Below are positions 37,286 through 49,048 of a DNA stretch of 64,000 nucleotides, in pieces. The notes beneath the pieces are model-generated. The model was not told the DNA's origin, searched no databases, and saw nothing but the letters and a program-made list of their open reading frames with translations. The DNA comes from Devosia sp. GTDB lineage: Bacteria > Pseudomonadota > Alphaproteobacteria > Rhizobiales > Devosiaceae. The stretch covers positions 1,426,001 to 1,490,000 of the forward strand of contig NZ_CP075529.1 in assembly GCF_025809055.1 (NCBI RefSeq), in the 5' to 3' direction. Within the stretch, counting starts at the first letter, position 1. The number at the start of each line of letters is the position of its first letter. The position numbers and the translations under genes were made by a program.

Positions 37286-37397
37286 GTGCCACAAATTTGC
37301 CGTCAAATGGTCCGCCAACAACCGCCTTCGCTTCACAGTCAAACCAAATTGGCGTGGTGTTCTATGAGGACTGGAAGCGAGGAAAGACGTCGGTCCC

Positions 37398-37694
37398 ATG
37401 CATAAATCTACGTCCCCCAGGCGCAAAAGTTTCAAATTGCTCTCTGCCCTGGGTACCGGCCTCGTTGCCGCTGTGCCTCTGATTGCCCTTCTCGTCGGCG
37501 TGACCCCGGCGCAGGCGGCCAATTTCGTAGCCCAGCCCGACACCCAGATAGCCGTATTCATGGTGCCACTGACCCTGCTTTTGGTGGTGCTGCTTTTCGA
37601 GGCCGTCCGATTTGTCCGGCGCGGCACGATACCCGCTCAGGTGCCTTCCCGCCGTCCCCGCCCAATGCACTGGGCCAAGGACGACCGGTCCTGA
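37398..37694 (+). CDS. Small membrane protein, unknown function
   Basis: The protein has 98 residues with two hydrophobic segments (LLSALGTGLVAAVPLIALLV and IAVFMVPLTLLLVVLLFEAV) and a basic proline-containing tail (VRRGTIPAQVPSRRPRP). The first segment may be a signal peptide ending at AQA-ANF. No family was recognised. A terminator follows 25 bp after the stop. Confidence 0.65.
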   Translation: MHKSTSPRRKSFKLLSALGTGLVAAVPLIALLVGVTPAQAANFVAQPDTQIAVFMVPLTLLLVVLLFEAVRFVRRGTIPAQVPSRRPRPMHWAKDDRS

Positions 37695-37719
37695 GCCATA
37701 CTTCCCCCCTGACGACACT

Positions 37720-37748
37720 GGCCGGCCTCTGTGCCGGCCTTTCTTTTG
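37720..37748 (+). terminator. Intrinsic terminator
   Basis: The stem GGCCGGC/GCCGGCC is followed by TTTCTTTTG, behind the small membrane protein gene. Confidence 0.85.
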
Positions 37749-37812
37749 ACTTTCTGACTATTGCCCATAGCGCCGGAGAGGTTCACACTCGCCGCGATCA
37801 GGAGGATAGACC

Positions 37813-38241
37813 ATGCAAGTCGAGACCATCCTTCAAGCCAAGGGCATCACTGTCCTTACCCTGCCCGCCAGCGGCACCCTGGCCGACGCGGTGGCATTGC
37901 TCAACGCCCACAATATCGGCGCCGTGGTTATCACCGGGCCCGATGATCAGATCGCCGGCATCCTGTCGGAACGGGACATTGTCCGGCAATTGGGCAAGAA
38001 CCCGACGGGTGCCCTCTCCCTGCCGATAGCATCCTGCATGACCAAGGGCGTGGTGACCTGCGAACGTCTCACCATGATCGACGAGGTCATGGAGCGGATG
38101 ACACAGCGCCGCATCCGCCACATGCCGGTGGCCGAAAACGGGCGGCTTGTCGGCATCATTTCCATTGGCGACGTCGTCAAGCACAAGATCGCCGAAGTCG
38201 AGCACGAGGCCGAGGCCCTGCGCGAGTATATCGCCAGCTGA
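37813..38241 (+). CDS. Two-CBS-domain protein
   Basis: The protein has 142 residues with a CBS pair: first half GTLADAVALLNAHNIGAVVI and GILSERDIVRQL, second half MTQRRIRHMPVAENGRLVGI and ISIGDVVKHKI. Stand-alone CBS proteins of this type bind adenine nucleotides and act as energy-state sensors. Target unknown. AGGAGGATAG precedes the start. Confidence 0.92.
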   Translation: MQVETILQAKGITVLTLPASGTLADAVALLNAHNIGAVVITGPDDQIAGILSERDIVRQLGKNPTGALSLPIASCMTKGVVTCERLTMIDEVMERMTQRRIRHMPVAENGRLVGIISIGDVVKHKIAEVEHEAEALREYIAS

Positions 38242-38247
38242 TGCAGG

Positions 38248-38637
38248 TCAGTCCCGCAGCCGGATCAGTCCCGCCTCGGTGGGCCTGAAACCGCATTGCC
38301 TGTAGAACGCATCCAGATGCGGCTCGAAATCGACATGCAGCCACTCGGCCCCGCGTGATCGCGCCAGTCCAACCGCCTCGCCCACGATCCGTGTGGCAAG
38401 CCCCTGCCGCCGGTAGTCCGGATCAACTCCGGTATCGAGCAGGAAGGCATGGACCCCGCCGTCCCAGGCGATATTGACAAAACCTACCACGCGCTCGCCT
38501 TCCATGGCCACGACATGGCCGAGGCTCCGCGCCAGCACCGCCTCGTACCGGTCCGAAATGGGCGCGCCCCAGGCCCGGGACCAGAAGGCCGAAAGGGCCT
38601 CCAAAGGCACCGGTACATCCGCCAGAATCCGAACCAT
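38248..38637 (-). CDS. GNAT family N-acetyltransferase
   Basis: The protein has 129 residues. The acetyl-CoA-binding motif A is LLDTGVDPDYRRQGLATRIV, and motif B is the LHVDFEPHLDAFYRQCGF segment. It is a small single-domain acetyltransferase of unknown substrate, convergent with the CBS gene with only 6 bp between stop codons. Confidence 0.88.
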   Translation of the reverse strand: MVRILADVPVPLEALSAFWSRAWGAPISDRYEAVLARSLGHVVAMEGERVVGFVNIAWDGGVHAFLLDTGVDPDYRRQGLATRIVGEAVGLARSRGAEWLHVDFEPHLDAFYRQCGFRPTEAGLIRLRD

Positions 38638-38760
38638 TCATCCTCCACATTACCAACCTGACCAAGCTTTCATCCAGCCGCAAGGTCGGGAACAGACGGT
38701 TCTGCCTATTGTGCTCTGCGTGCCGGTTCCCGGCCAATCCCATGCAAAGGATATTCGACC

Positions 38761-39423
38761 ATGAAGACGATTACGACCACCGCCATCGTGGCCCTGCTGA
38801 CGACATCGATCGGCCTTGGCGCACTGGCTCCCGTTCTGGCGCAGGACGCCACCACGACCCCTCCCGCCCAGACTGAACAGGCCACGACCGCGCCGGACGC
38901 CAAGGCACCGGGTTTCCGTCCCGGCAATGGCGGCCCCGGCCCGCGCCAGGCTGGCGCGCTCGGCGGTCTCTTCGGCTTCGCCCGCGGCGCCGAGGGCGTT
39001 GAAATCGCCCTGGTCCGCCTCAGCCACGCCATCGAGATGACCGATGCACAGCAGACGCTGTTCGACACCCTCAAGACCGACGCCCTCGCAGCGGCCGCCC
39101 AGTTCGAAACTGCCACCGAAGGTCTCCGCCCCGCCGCCCCGGCTGCCGGCGAAACCCCGGTTCGCCCGGATATTGCAGAGCGTCTCGAGAACCGCATCGC
39201 CCTCGAAAGCGCCCAGCTTGCCGCGCTCGAAGCCGTGCAGCCGGCCTTTGCGGCCTTTTTCGACAGCCTGACCGATGAGCAGAAGGCCGAGCTCACCCCG
39301 GACCGCCCGGCGCAGCGCCAGTTCGGCGAACGCCATGGCGGCCCCGGCCAGAACCGGCATCAGGACGGCGGCCAGCGCCCGATGCCGCGCCCGGGTGTCC
39401 AGGCGCCCGCCGCCAACGGCTGA
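38761..39423 (+). CDS. Spy/CpxP-like periplasmic protein (LTXXQ type)
   Basis: The protein has 220 residues with a signal peptide at 1-27. A Pro/Ala-rich stretch (about 30-65) is followed by a helical part with EMTDAQQTLFDTLK and SLTDEQKAEL, two LTxxQ-like motifs found in Spy/CpxP/ZraP chaperone-like proteins. The tail is rich in Gly, Pro and His (GERHGGPGQNRHQDGGQRP), which could bind metal. The function is inferred from this motif only. Confidence 0.72.
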   Translation: MKTITTTAIVALLTTSIGLGALAPVLAQDATTTPPAQTEQATTAPDAKAPGFRPGNGGPGPRQAGALGGLFGFARGAEGVEIALVRLSHAIEMTDAQQTLFDTLKTDALAAAAQFETATEGLRPAAPAAGETPVRPDIAERLENRIALESAQLAALEAVQPAFAAFFDSLTDEQKAELTPDRPAQRQFGERHGGPGQNRHQDGGQRPMPRPGVQAPAANG

Positions 39424-39499
39424 TCACCCCAGACCGGTTCGCCGCTCTCCTTCGGCGGCGAACCATGCCGCGGCACGCCCCCTGCTTCGCCGCGAAGAA

Positions 39500-39531
39500 A
39501 CCCCGGCTCTCAACAGCCGGGGTTTGCTTTT
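39500..39531 (+). terminator. Intrinsic terminator
   Basis: The perfect stem ACCCCGGCT/AGCCGGGGT is followed by TTGCTTTTGG. A second hairpin (TTCGCCGC/GCGGCGAA) lies just before it at about 39437-39461. Confidence 0.8.
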
Positions 39532-39579
39532 GGCCACGGCTCCACTACCAATCGGGCAATTCCCCAGTCCGGACCGACC

Positions 39580-40812
39580 ATGACCACCCTGCCCCTCGAT
39601 CCCGCCCGCATCCGTGCCCTCTTTCCCGCCTTCGACGAACCGGGGCTGGCGAACCAGGCCTTCTTCGAAAATGCCGGCGGCTCTTACACCGCACAGCCGG
39701 TGCTGGACCGGCTCGAGCATTTCTATCGCGCCACCAAGGTGCAGCCCTATGGCGTCTATGCGGCGTCCGCCAAGGCGGGCGAGGCGATGAACCACGCCTT
39801 TGAGCGCATGGCTGCCGCCTTCAATGTCAGCGCCGACTGGATCCATTTCGGCCCCTCGACCTCGGCCAATACCTATGTGCTGGCCCATGCCTTCGGCGGC
39901 TGGCTCAGGCCCGGCGACGCCATCGTGGTGACCAATCAGGACCACGAGGCCAATACCGGCAACTGGCGGCGGCTGGCGCAGCGCGGCATCGCGATCCGCG
40001 AATGGGCCGTCGATCCGCGCACCGGGCGCCTCAGCCTCAACACGCTCGACCCCCTGCTCGACGGCAAGGTGAAGCTCGTCGCCGTGCCGCATTGCTCCAA
40101 TGTGGTCGGCGAAATCAACCCGGTGGCCGACATCGCCACCCGCGCCCATGCCGTGGGCGCCGTGCTGGCCGTGGACGGTGTGAGCTACGCCCCCCACGGC
40201 ATTCCCGACCTCATGGCGCTGGGCGCGGACATCTACATGTTCTCCGCCTACAAGGTCTATGGCCCGCATCAGGGCATCATGGCCATCCGGCCCGAGCTCA
40301 TGGCGCAATTGCCCAATCAGGGGCATTATTTCAACGACAGCAAGCCCCGCTACCGCCTGACCCCGGCCGGCCCCGACCACGCCCAGATCGCCGCCAGCGC
40401 CGGCATTGCCGACTATCTCGAACAGGTCGCCGCCCTTGCCGGCGACGCCGTGCCCGGCGCAAATCCCTTCCGCCGCGCCCATACCGCCATGCGGGCGCAG
40501 GAGGTGGCGCTGATGCGGCCGCTCATGGATTTCCTCGCCCAGCGCAACGACATCACCCTGATCGGCCCCGCCGAGCCCGAATTGCGCGCCCCCACCATTG
40601 CGCTGCGCCATGCCGAACCCGGCCTCGACCTCGCAAAACGCCTCGCCACCCACGGCATCATGGCCTCGGGCGGCAATTTTTACGCCGTGCGCCTGCTCGA
40701 AGCCCTGGGCATAGACCCGCACCACCATGGCGTGCTGCGCCTCTCCTTCGTGCACTATACGAGCCCCGAAGAGGTGCAGAAACTGATCACCGCGCTCGAC
40801 GCCGTGCTTTGA
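39580..40812 (+). CDS. Class V aminotransferase / cysteine desulfurase-like protein
   Basis: The protein has 410 residues. PLP motifs are FFENAGGSYTAQPVLD, GPSTSANTYVLAH, VTNQDHEANTGNW and the Schiff-base lysine in MFSAYKVYGPHQGIM. It lacks the obvious active-site cysteine loop of SufS/IscS near the C-terminus, so a desulfurase role is uncertain. It may belong to the group annotated as cysteine-desulfurase-like (Csd-related) enzymes. It stands alone, with no suf genes nearby. Confidence 0.85.
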   Translation: MTTLPLDPARIRALFPAFDEPGLANQAFFENAGGSYTAQPVLDRLEHFYRATKVQPYGVYAASAKAGEAMNHAFERMAAAFNVSADWIHFGPSTSANTYVLAHAFGGWLRPGDAIVVTNQDHEANTGNWRRLAQRGIAIREWAVDPRTGRLSLNTLDPLLDGKVKLVAVPHCSNVVGEINPVADIATRAHAVGAVLAVDGVSYAPHGIPDLMALGADIYMFSAYKVYGPHQGIMAIRPELMAQLPNQGHYFNDSKPRYRLTPAGPDHAQIAASAGIADYLEQVAALAGDAVPGANPFRRAHTAMRAQEVALMRPLMDFLAQRNDITLIGPAEPELRAPTIALRHAEPGLDLAKRLATHGIMASGGNFYAVRLLEALGIDPHHHGVLRLSFVHYTSPEEVQKLITALDAVL

Positions 40813-41762
40813 GCCCCGGAGCGTTTTCAGGACAAGCGGCGCCACTTGCCGCAAACGCCCTGAGGCAGAACCCGGACGTGCGGACGCGGCGCGGGGCCGG
40901 ATGGCGGCGCGCTGGACAGGGTCAGGCGGTGCCCGAGGCGGTCTTCGCCTCGCTGGTTTTAGTTTTGGAGACGCAGATCGCCTCGGGCGCCGGGTTTTCG
41001 GATCCGGCGCACCCGGCCTTTGAACGCTCGTCGCGGGCCGCCGCGCCGGAAACGCGAGCACTGGAGCGACCCAGCCTCCCCGGCTCCCCCGCCCGGTCGC
41101 TGCAGGCCGCCCCGCGGGAGATGCGGCGATTATGCGGGGGGGTTTAGGGGCGGGGATAAGATTTTTTGGGGTGGGCTGTGCCGCGGCAAGAGTGCCTTGG
41201 CGGCTCAATTTTGGGCGAGAAGGTCATGTGCGCGTCCAGCGACAGACCCCACCAAACACCCGATGTCACCCCGGCGAAGGCGGGGTCCATCCTGAGATAT
41301 TTCGGCCCACACTGCCAGCGGTTTTGCCCGGGCATCCGGAGATGGGCCCCGGGCCAAGCCCGGGTTGACATTCAGAGTGTTGACGGCAATGCGCTCAAGA
41401 CCGCAACCCTATGGTTGGCAATGCTCTGCACGTTACATTTCCTTCCTTCTCCCCTTGAGGGAGAAGAGCCTGCCCCTGGCGCAAACGGGGGTTCCCGAAG
41501 GGCGTATGAGGGGAGTTGTGCATTCTCACGCTCAGCGCCTGTGAACCGGCCGTATGCGCTCACCTGATCTGGCGCTGCGACACCCTGCAAACTTGACTTC
41601 GTCCATCCAAGTGCCGTTCGAGTACGGCTGTTCGAGGTTGTCCTTCAAGCAGCGTAAACTATTTTTGGAGCGAATCTCGATCCCCGTCATTCTTCGGCCG
41701 TGTCAAGCTTGTTTAGTGATTGAGTCGCACGTATCACTGTCTTGCCTGATGAGGAGCACACC
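40813..41762. other. Gene-free 950-bp region with repeat remnants
   Basis: No supportable gene. It contains a third copy of the rhizobial-type palindrome (GAGCGTTTTCAGGACAAGCG at 40823-40842). It also has a CACCCCGGCGAAGGCGGGGT element at about 41265-41284 with a partner TGGGCCCCGGGCC at about 41344, and a CTTCTCCCCTTGAGGGAGAA palindrome at about 41446-41465. From about 41560 the base composition becomes visibly more A+T-rich. Confidence 0.55.
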
Positions 41763-41972
41763 ATGGCCAAAGCTCGAACCCTTGATCCGACCGGACAAAG
41801 TGGTGCTAGAGAAATATCGACGGGCAGAATATCCTCAGTAAACAGTGTAAAAATCGACAGTAATTCTGGTCGATGGCTTGCGATTCCACCAAGGGGTAAA
41901 GATTCTCCTGATCACACTGTGATTCGGAGTGTTGCCCCAGATGGCTCGGCGCGTACTTTACAAAAAAAGTGA
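41763..41972 (+). CDS. Possible small protein overlapping the dGTPase gene
   Basis: A 69-residue hydrophilic reading frame (MAKARTLDPTGQSGAREIST...) has GAGGAG at ideal spacing before its ATG. It ends inside the dGTPase gene (overlap 32 bp) at an A7 tract followed by TGA. It has no recognisable domain. It could be a co-acquired partner of the dGTPase or a chance frame. Confidence 0.4.
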   Translation: MAKARTLDPTGQSGAREISTGRISSVNSVKIDSNSGRWLAIPPRGKDSPDHTVIRSVAPDGSARTLQKK

Positions 41973-43428
41973 CTGGAAGCGGCTGGCTGGTGGCGTAGTT
42001 GCGTCAACGCTTACTCCAGAGCCATATCGGGCGGAAGTTCGTAAGGACTATGCTCGGCTGATACACTGCCCTGCATTTCGGCGCCTTCAAGGGAAGACCC
42101 AACTTTTCCCCGGGCAGGAGAGTGACTTTTTTCGTAATAGACTTACGCACTCGTTGGAAGTCAGTCAGATCGCCAAGTCAATCGCGATCAAGCTCAATCA
42201 AACTCGATCTGAGCTAAAGAGCACTCCCATAGATACAGACCTAGTCGAGTTTGCCGCATTGGCGCACGATATCGGGCATCCACCCTTTGGCCACAATGGG
42301 GAGCATGCGCTAGATCAGCTCATGATCGACAATGGTGGCTTTGAGGGCAACGCGCAGACGCTTAGACTGATCGCAAAAATCGAAAAGAAGGCGACCGAGG
42401 ACTTTCCGTCGAAGTCAAATCGCCCCCTCCCCTTTGATGCTGCGCATCGAGACCTTCGAAAGGGCCTCAACCTTACCGCTCGTACTTTGGCGTCCGTGCT
42501 AAAGTATGACGCTGAGATACCGGCAAACCGAGCTGCCCGGTTGGCTGCCGGTACGGATAAGAACGCGCATAAAGGTTACTATCAGCTCGAAAATGATCTA
42601 GTGACATGGATCAAGGGGTCAGTTGGACACAGTGGAGATCTGCCGTTCAAAACTGTCGAATGCCAAATAATGGATATCGCAGACGATATTGCGTACTCGA
42701 CGTATGATTTAGAAGATTCTCTGAAGGCAGATTTTCTTTCACCCGTGATGATGATTGCTATGAGCGATGATTTCAAAGGGCGGCTAATAGAGAAGGTCAA
42801 AGGTAATATTGAGAAACATTATAGTCACATACCCGTCGCTGACCGCGAATTCACCCTTTCTGAAATGAACGCAATTCTCGCTAAATTGTTCTCTGGCACC
42901 CTAACGCCTGGTCCAGAGGTGTTGTCGCGATTCGATCATAGAGTGTCGTTTGAGGAGGCGGCATTTATATTTTCTTCTTCAACATATGACCGGTCTCGTG
43001 AACTTGGAAGGAATGGATATTTAAGGACGGCATTTACTTCGTTTTTAGTTGGTTCATTTGTGCGTGACGTGGAATTTGAATACAATTCTTCTGCTCCAGC
43101 TTTGTCGAAAGTGCGGCTTTCGCTTTCCACTTTCAAAATTGTGGAAACGCTTAAGCACTTTTCGTTTCAACTCCTGATCGAGTCGCCGCGGTTGAAACTT
43201 GCTGAAAAGAGAGGGTCAGAAATAATTGGAAAAATATTCTCCACCCTGAATGATGATCACGCCCTTTTGCCAGATGACTGGAAAGGTATTTGCAAAAGTT
43301 ACGATAACTCTCATTTTCAGCAACGCACGATTTGTGACTATATCGCGGGAATGACGGATGCATATTGTGTTGAGTTGCATTCACGTATTACTGGTACCAA
43401 TCCTCCCTCCATGTGGAAGCCTCACTAG
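41941..43428 (+). CDS. dgt: Deoxyguanosine triphosphate triphosphohydrolase-like protein (HD domain)
   Basis: The protein has 495 residues, close to E. coli Dgt. The HD metal site is spread over NRLTHSLEV (His70), ALAHDIGHPPFGHNGEH (His109, Asp110, His118) and IADDIAYSTYDLED. CPAFRRLQGKTQLFPGQESD is the family's N-terminal signature. It hydrolyses dNTPs to nucleoside and triphosphate. Its base composition and codons (many AT-ending) differ from the surrounding GC-rich genes, a sign of recent transfer. dGTPases of this kind include known phage-defence enzymes that deplete dNTPs. ATG at 41941 is preferred to TTG at 41929. Confidence 0.9.
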   Translation: MARRVLYKKSDWKRLAGGVVASTLTPEPYRAEVRKDYARLIHCPAFRRLQGKTQLFPGQESDFFRNRLTHSLEVSQIAKSIAIKLNQTRSELKSTPIDTDLVEFAALAHDIGHPPFGHNGEHALDQLMIDNGGFEGNAQTLRLIAKIEKKATEDFPSKSNRPLPFDAAHRDLRKGLNLTARTLASVLKYDAEIPANRAARLAAGTDKNAHKGYYQLENDLVTWIKGSVGHSGDLPFKTVECQIMDIADDIAYSTYDLEDSLKADFLSPVMMIAMSDDFKGRLIEKVKGNIEKHYSHIPVADREFTLSEMNAILAKLFSGTLTPGPEVLSRFDHRVSFEEAAFIFSSSTYDRSRELGRNGYLRTAFTSFLVGSFVRDVEFEYNSSAPALSKVRLSLSTFKIVETLKHFSFQLLIESPRLKLAEKRGSEIIGKIFSTLNDDHALLPDDWKGICKSYDNSHFQQRTICDYIAGMTDAYCVELHSRITGTNPPSMWKPH

Positions 43429-44517
43429 GACCTTGAGGAATAGTGTCAGGTGATGCCTCTTGGTTTCACGCCGTTGAGACAGCATATTCGCTCTGAATTT
43501 TGGTGAAAGCAGAAAGTCTGCCGCTCAATCGCAAGGAGTGAGAGGGGAGACCGGTGAGCGTTGCGACATCTGAGCTGATTTCCAGAGGTTCAAATGCCAT
43601 CGAACGTTTCAGGGACGAATAGTCCCTCGGGTCAGGCCCGAGGGTGACGGAGGGTATGGGGAGGCACTTGCGCCAGCCGCCCTCGCGGTTCGAGGCTTCG
43701 CTGCGCTCCGCACCTCACCATGTGCGCGGCGGGATTGAGGTTCTTGTTGGGTACCCCCACCTAACCTCCCCCTGATAGGGGGAGGGACTGATCCGGTATG
43801 TGGCGCTATCGGTGGATATGCCACTCCTCGCTTGATAGGTGGGACCCATCCGCTATGCCGCGCTATCGGCAATGAACCACTGCTCCTCCCCCTGTCAGGG
43901 GGAGGCCGGGTGGGGGTATTTACGAAGCATGCGGACATTCAAGGAAGTGCAGAGCCCTCGGGGCAAGCCCGAGGGTGACGTGCGGTGGGTGTGGAAGGCT
44001 CCCTCAACCGGCGCTGCGCGCCGATCATGCCGGTCGAGCGTAGCTCTCACGGCCTTCTCCTTTCGGATTGCTCCACTGGAGCAATCCGGCCTCCGGCACA
44101 CTGCGAAGCCCCGAAGGGGCGAGGTGATTACGAGACCTCCCCCGCCATTCGAGCGTAACGCTCAGGGACTGCTCCGCTCAAATCGCTCCACTCGAGCGTT
44201 TTGCCGATGATAGGTCGGAATAAGACGGCACAAGCAATCACTGGCTGTCATCCCGGCCCCCGGGTCGCGTCGCGCCCGAGGGCAGGCTCTTGAGCCGGGA
44301 TCCATCTTGAGATCTCAGGATGGGCCCCGGCCTTCGCCGGGGTGACAATCGAGTGTGTGGGTAACGCAGCGAACAGCTACGACACCTCCCCCGCCATTCG
44401 AGCGTAGCTCTCATGGCCTCGTGCATTCAAATCTCTCCAGCGGAGAGATTTGCCCGACCGTGGAAGGCCCCCTCACCCGGCGCTGCGCGCCGACCTCTCC
44501 CCGTAGGGGCGAGGTGA
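43429..44517. other. Repeat-rich non-coding region
   Basis: No protein gene is supported. It holds REP-like palindromes (CCTCGGGTCAGGCCCGAGGG at about 43623 and CCTCGGGGCAAGCCCGAGGG at about 43957), CTCCCCC/GGGGGAG hairpins (about 43767 and 43884), a GTCATCCCGG...CGGGGTGACA element (about 44249-44347), and tandem GAGCGTA-type units listed separately. Confidence 0.6.
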
Positions 44518-44651
44518 CTAAGAGACCTCGCCTTCGAGAGTATCCAGCTCCATCTCCCGCAGCCGCTTCACCTCGTCCCGCAGCCTTGCTCGGCCATTCG
44601 AGCGTAGCTCTCATGGCCTTCTCCCCTGAGATCGCTCCACCGGAGCGATTT
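44032..44651. repeat. Four tandem units with covarying hairpins
   Basis: Units begin at 44032, 44145, 44395 and 44595 with TTCGAGCGTA(G/A)C(T/G)CTCA or a variant. Each closes with a hairpin: GGATTGCTCC/GGAGCAATCC (44065-44087), CGCTC/GAGCG (44184-44198), AAATCTCTCC/GGAGAGATTT (44429-44451) and ATCGCTCC/GGAGCGAT (44631-44649). Stem bases change in pairs between copies. Confidence 0.75.
44518..44589 (-). pseudogene. Remnant C-terminal tail of a second uvrB
   Basis: In frame on the minus strand it encodes ARLRDEVKRLREMELDTL, then EGEVS and a stop. This matches the last 23 residues of the adjacent intact UvrB at 21 of 23 positions. At DNA level only five codons including the stop are identical; nearly all others differ at synonymous sites. 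The homology ends abruptly at the preceding Ala, where a tandem repeat unit begins. Confidence 0.8.
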
Positions 44652-44697
44652 CGCCGCGCCGCGGCCGGGTCGAAGTCTCAAAAATTCGAGAAAGCCG

Positions 44698-47298
<2,601 letters not shown>

Positions 47299-47472
47299 GG
47301 CGCTGATCTCGGGGGCTGGGGAAGCGACTCACATGGGGAACGAGGCGCGCAGATGCAATGTTCCTGATCACACTAGCAAAGCCTGAACGGAGAGGGAACG
47401 GGGGCTACTGACAGCGCGAGTCAGGAACGTTCCGTCTCCGCCGTCGCCCTGTGCGGGGAGGCGCCTTTTGGT

Positions 47473-48150
47473 TCAGCGGCCCGGCTTGGTGGCGAACCAG
47501 ATCAGGTGCCGTCCGCCCTTGCCATTGCTGCGTTCGCGGACCGGCACTTCTTCGACGGCCATGCCGGATTGGCGGAGGCGTTTGGTGAAGGGGGCGTCTG
47601 TATAGGCGGACCAGACCGCCAGGTGACCGCCGGGCGTGAGGGCGGCCTTGGCGGCGGCGAGACCAGTAGCGCTATAGAGGCGGTCGTTTTCGGGCCGGAA
47701 CAGGCCATCGGGACCGTTGTCCACATCGAGCAGGATGGCGTCGAAGGGCTTGCCCGAGGTGATGGCGGTGGCAACGTCGCCGAGATGAATGGTGACACGC
47801 GGATCATCGAGGCTGGTGCCGTGAATGGGAGCCAGCGGGCCGCGGGCCCAGGCGACGACGGCCGGGACCAATTCGGCAATGACGATCTGGCAATCGGGGC
47901 CGAATGCCGCGAGGGCGGCGCGAAGGGTGAAACCCATACCCAATCCGCCGATGAGAATACGGGCCCTGGGGCGCTTGCCGATGCGGGCCGCCGAAAGGGT
48001 GGCCAATTGTTCCTCGGAGCCACTCATGCGGCTGTTCATCAGGCCGATATTGTTCGACATGATCGAAAACTCGGCGCCGCGCTGCATGAGTTTGAGCACA
48101 CCGCCGCCCGGCATGGTGGCTTCATCGAGTTTTTGCCAGGGGATCATCAT
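47473..48150 (-). CDS. Spermidine-synthase-like methyltransferase-fold protein
   Basis: The protein has 225 residues with a Rossmann core: ARILIGGLGMGFTLRAALAA as motif I, VIAELVPAVVAWARGPLAPI, and FDAILLDVDNGPDG. It resembles the short spermidine-synthase-like proteins common in alphaproteobacteria, without evidence for polyamine synthesis. The start at 48150 (MMIPWQ) has AGGAC upstream; the next ATG follows immediately. Substrate unknown. Confidence 0.8.
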   Translation of the reverse strand: MMIPWQKLDEATMPGGGVLKLMQRGAEFSIMSNNIGLMNSRMSGSEEQLATLSAARIGKRPRARILIGGLGMGFTLRAALAAFGPDCQIVIAELVPAVVAWARGPLAPIHGTSLDDPRVTIHLGDVATAITSGKPFDAILLDVDNGPDGLFRPENDRLYSATGLAAAKAALTPGGHLAVWSAYTDAPFTKRLRQSGMAVEEVPVRERSNGKGGRHLIWFATKPGR

Positions 48151-48242
48151 GGGTCCTGTGAGAAATGGCGGGCCAGCCTGACATAACTGCCGCGTGCCCC
48201 ACCAGCAAGGCAGGCGGGCATCAAGCGATGAATGCGTCGCGA

Positions 48243-49031
48243 TCAGGTGGGGCCAGGCGACGGCTTGTCCTGCTTGCCATCGATCAGCGCCGCAATGCCG
48301 TCGAGCAGGCGCGCCAGGCCAAATTCGAAAGCCAGGTGCGGGTCGCCCAGGCCGAAGAGTTCGCCGACTATGGGGCCGACCCGGTTGGCAACCCGAAAGG
48401 CCGAAAAATCCAGGGTCTCGAGGAAGGGGGCAATGGCGTACCACCATTCGTCGTCGCTCATGCCGGTCTGCTGCTTCACCATGCTGGCGCGGGCGGCGTC
48501 GCGGACGGCGCCAAAGACATAATTGGTGACGAGGGCGACGGTCATGTCCATTTCGACCTCGTCCAGACCCAGCCCATCCACGGCGCGCAGGATGGCCTCA
48601 TAGGCGCGCATGGTCTTGGGGCCAAGGACCGGGCGATGGGTGGTCACCTGCAGGGTCCAGGGATGGGCCAGATAGAAGTCGCGCAAGCTCCGGGCAATGA
48701 AGCTGATATTGTCGCGCCACTGGGCCGGCTCGAACTCGGGGATGGGCGCATCGTCCGGGCCGCCGGAGACCATATCCAGCATCAGATCGATCAGCACCGC
48801 CTTGTCGGGGATGTAGGTGTAAAAGCTCATGGGCGAGATCCCCACGGCTTCCGCCACCCGCCGGGTCGACACGGAATCGATGCCTTCATCATCGGCAATG
48901 GCAATGGCCGCAGCGACCAGATCCGTCCAGGCGAGCCGGCTCTTCGGCCCTCGCTTTCCGGTTTCCGACCGGCCCCAGAGCAGGTTCAGGGACTTGAGCG
49001 GGTCGCCCTTGCCGGCAAATTCTTCGGCCAT
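48243..49031 (-). CDS. TetR/AcrR family repressor
   Basis: The protein has 262 residues. The HTH is at about 35-80 (AWTDLVAAAIAIADDEGIDS, VAEAVGISPMSFYTYIPDKA), with a TetR_C-type ligand domain behind. The start at 49031 follows GGAAGG. It is divergent from an ABC export operon with a long palindrome between, so it almost certainly represses that operon and itself, with release by an exported drug-like compound. Confidence 0.9.
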   Translation of the reverse strand: MAEEFAGKGDPLKSLNLLWGRSETGKRGPKSRLAWTDLVAAAIAIADDEGIDSVSTRRVAEAVGISPMSFYTYIPDKAVLIDLMLDMVSGGPDDAPIPEFEPAQWRDNISFIARSLRDFYLAHPWTLQVTTHRPVLGPKTMRAYEAILRAVDGLGLDEVEMDMTVALVTNYVFGAVRDAARASMVKQQTGMSDDEWWYAIAPFLETLDFSAFRVANRVGPIVGELFGLGDPHLAFEFGLARLLDGIAALIDGKQDKPSPGPT

Positions 49032-49048
49032 GCTGCCTTCCAAAAAAT

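Noticed and set aside
40874..41147. High-GC open frame behind the class V aminotransferase as a gene
   Set aside because: No ribosome-binding site or conserved motif; Ala/Pro/Arg-rich sequence typical of non-coding GC-rich DNA.
39424..41208. A 594-codon minus-strand open frame over the class V aminotransferase gene
   Set aside because: It opposes a clear PLP enzyme and has repetitive Arg/Pro/Gly-rich content at both ends.
41961..41972. A classic -1 slippery heptamer (A AAA AAG) joining the small frame to the dGTPase
   Set aside because: The heptamer is present in register, but a -1 shift leads into the wrong frame; the dGTPase is +1 relative to the small frame and has its own start.
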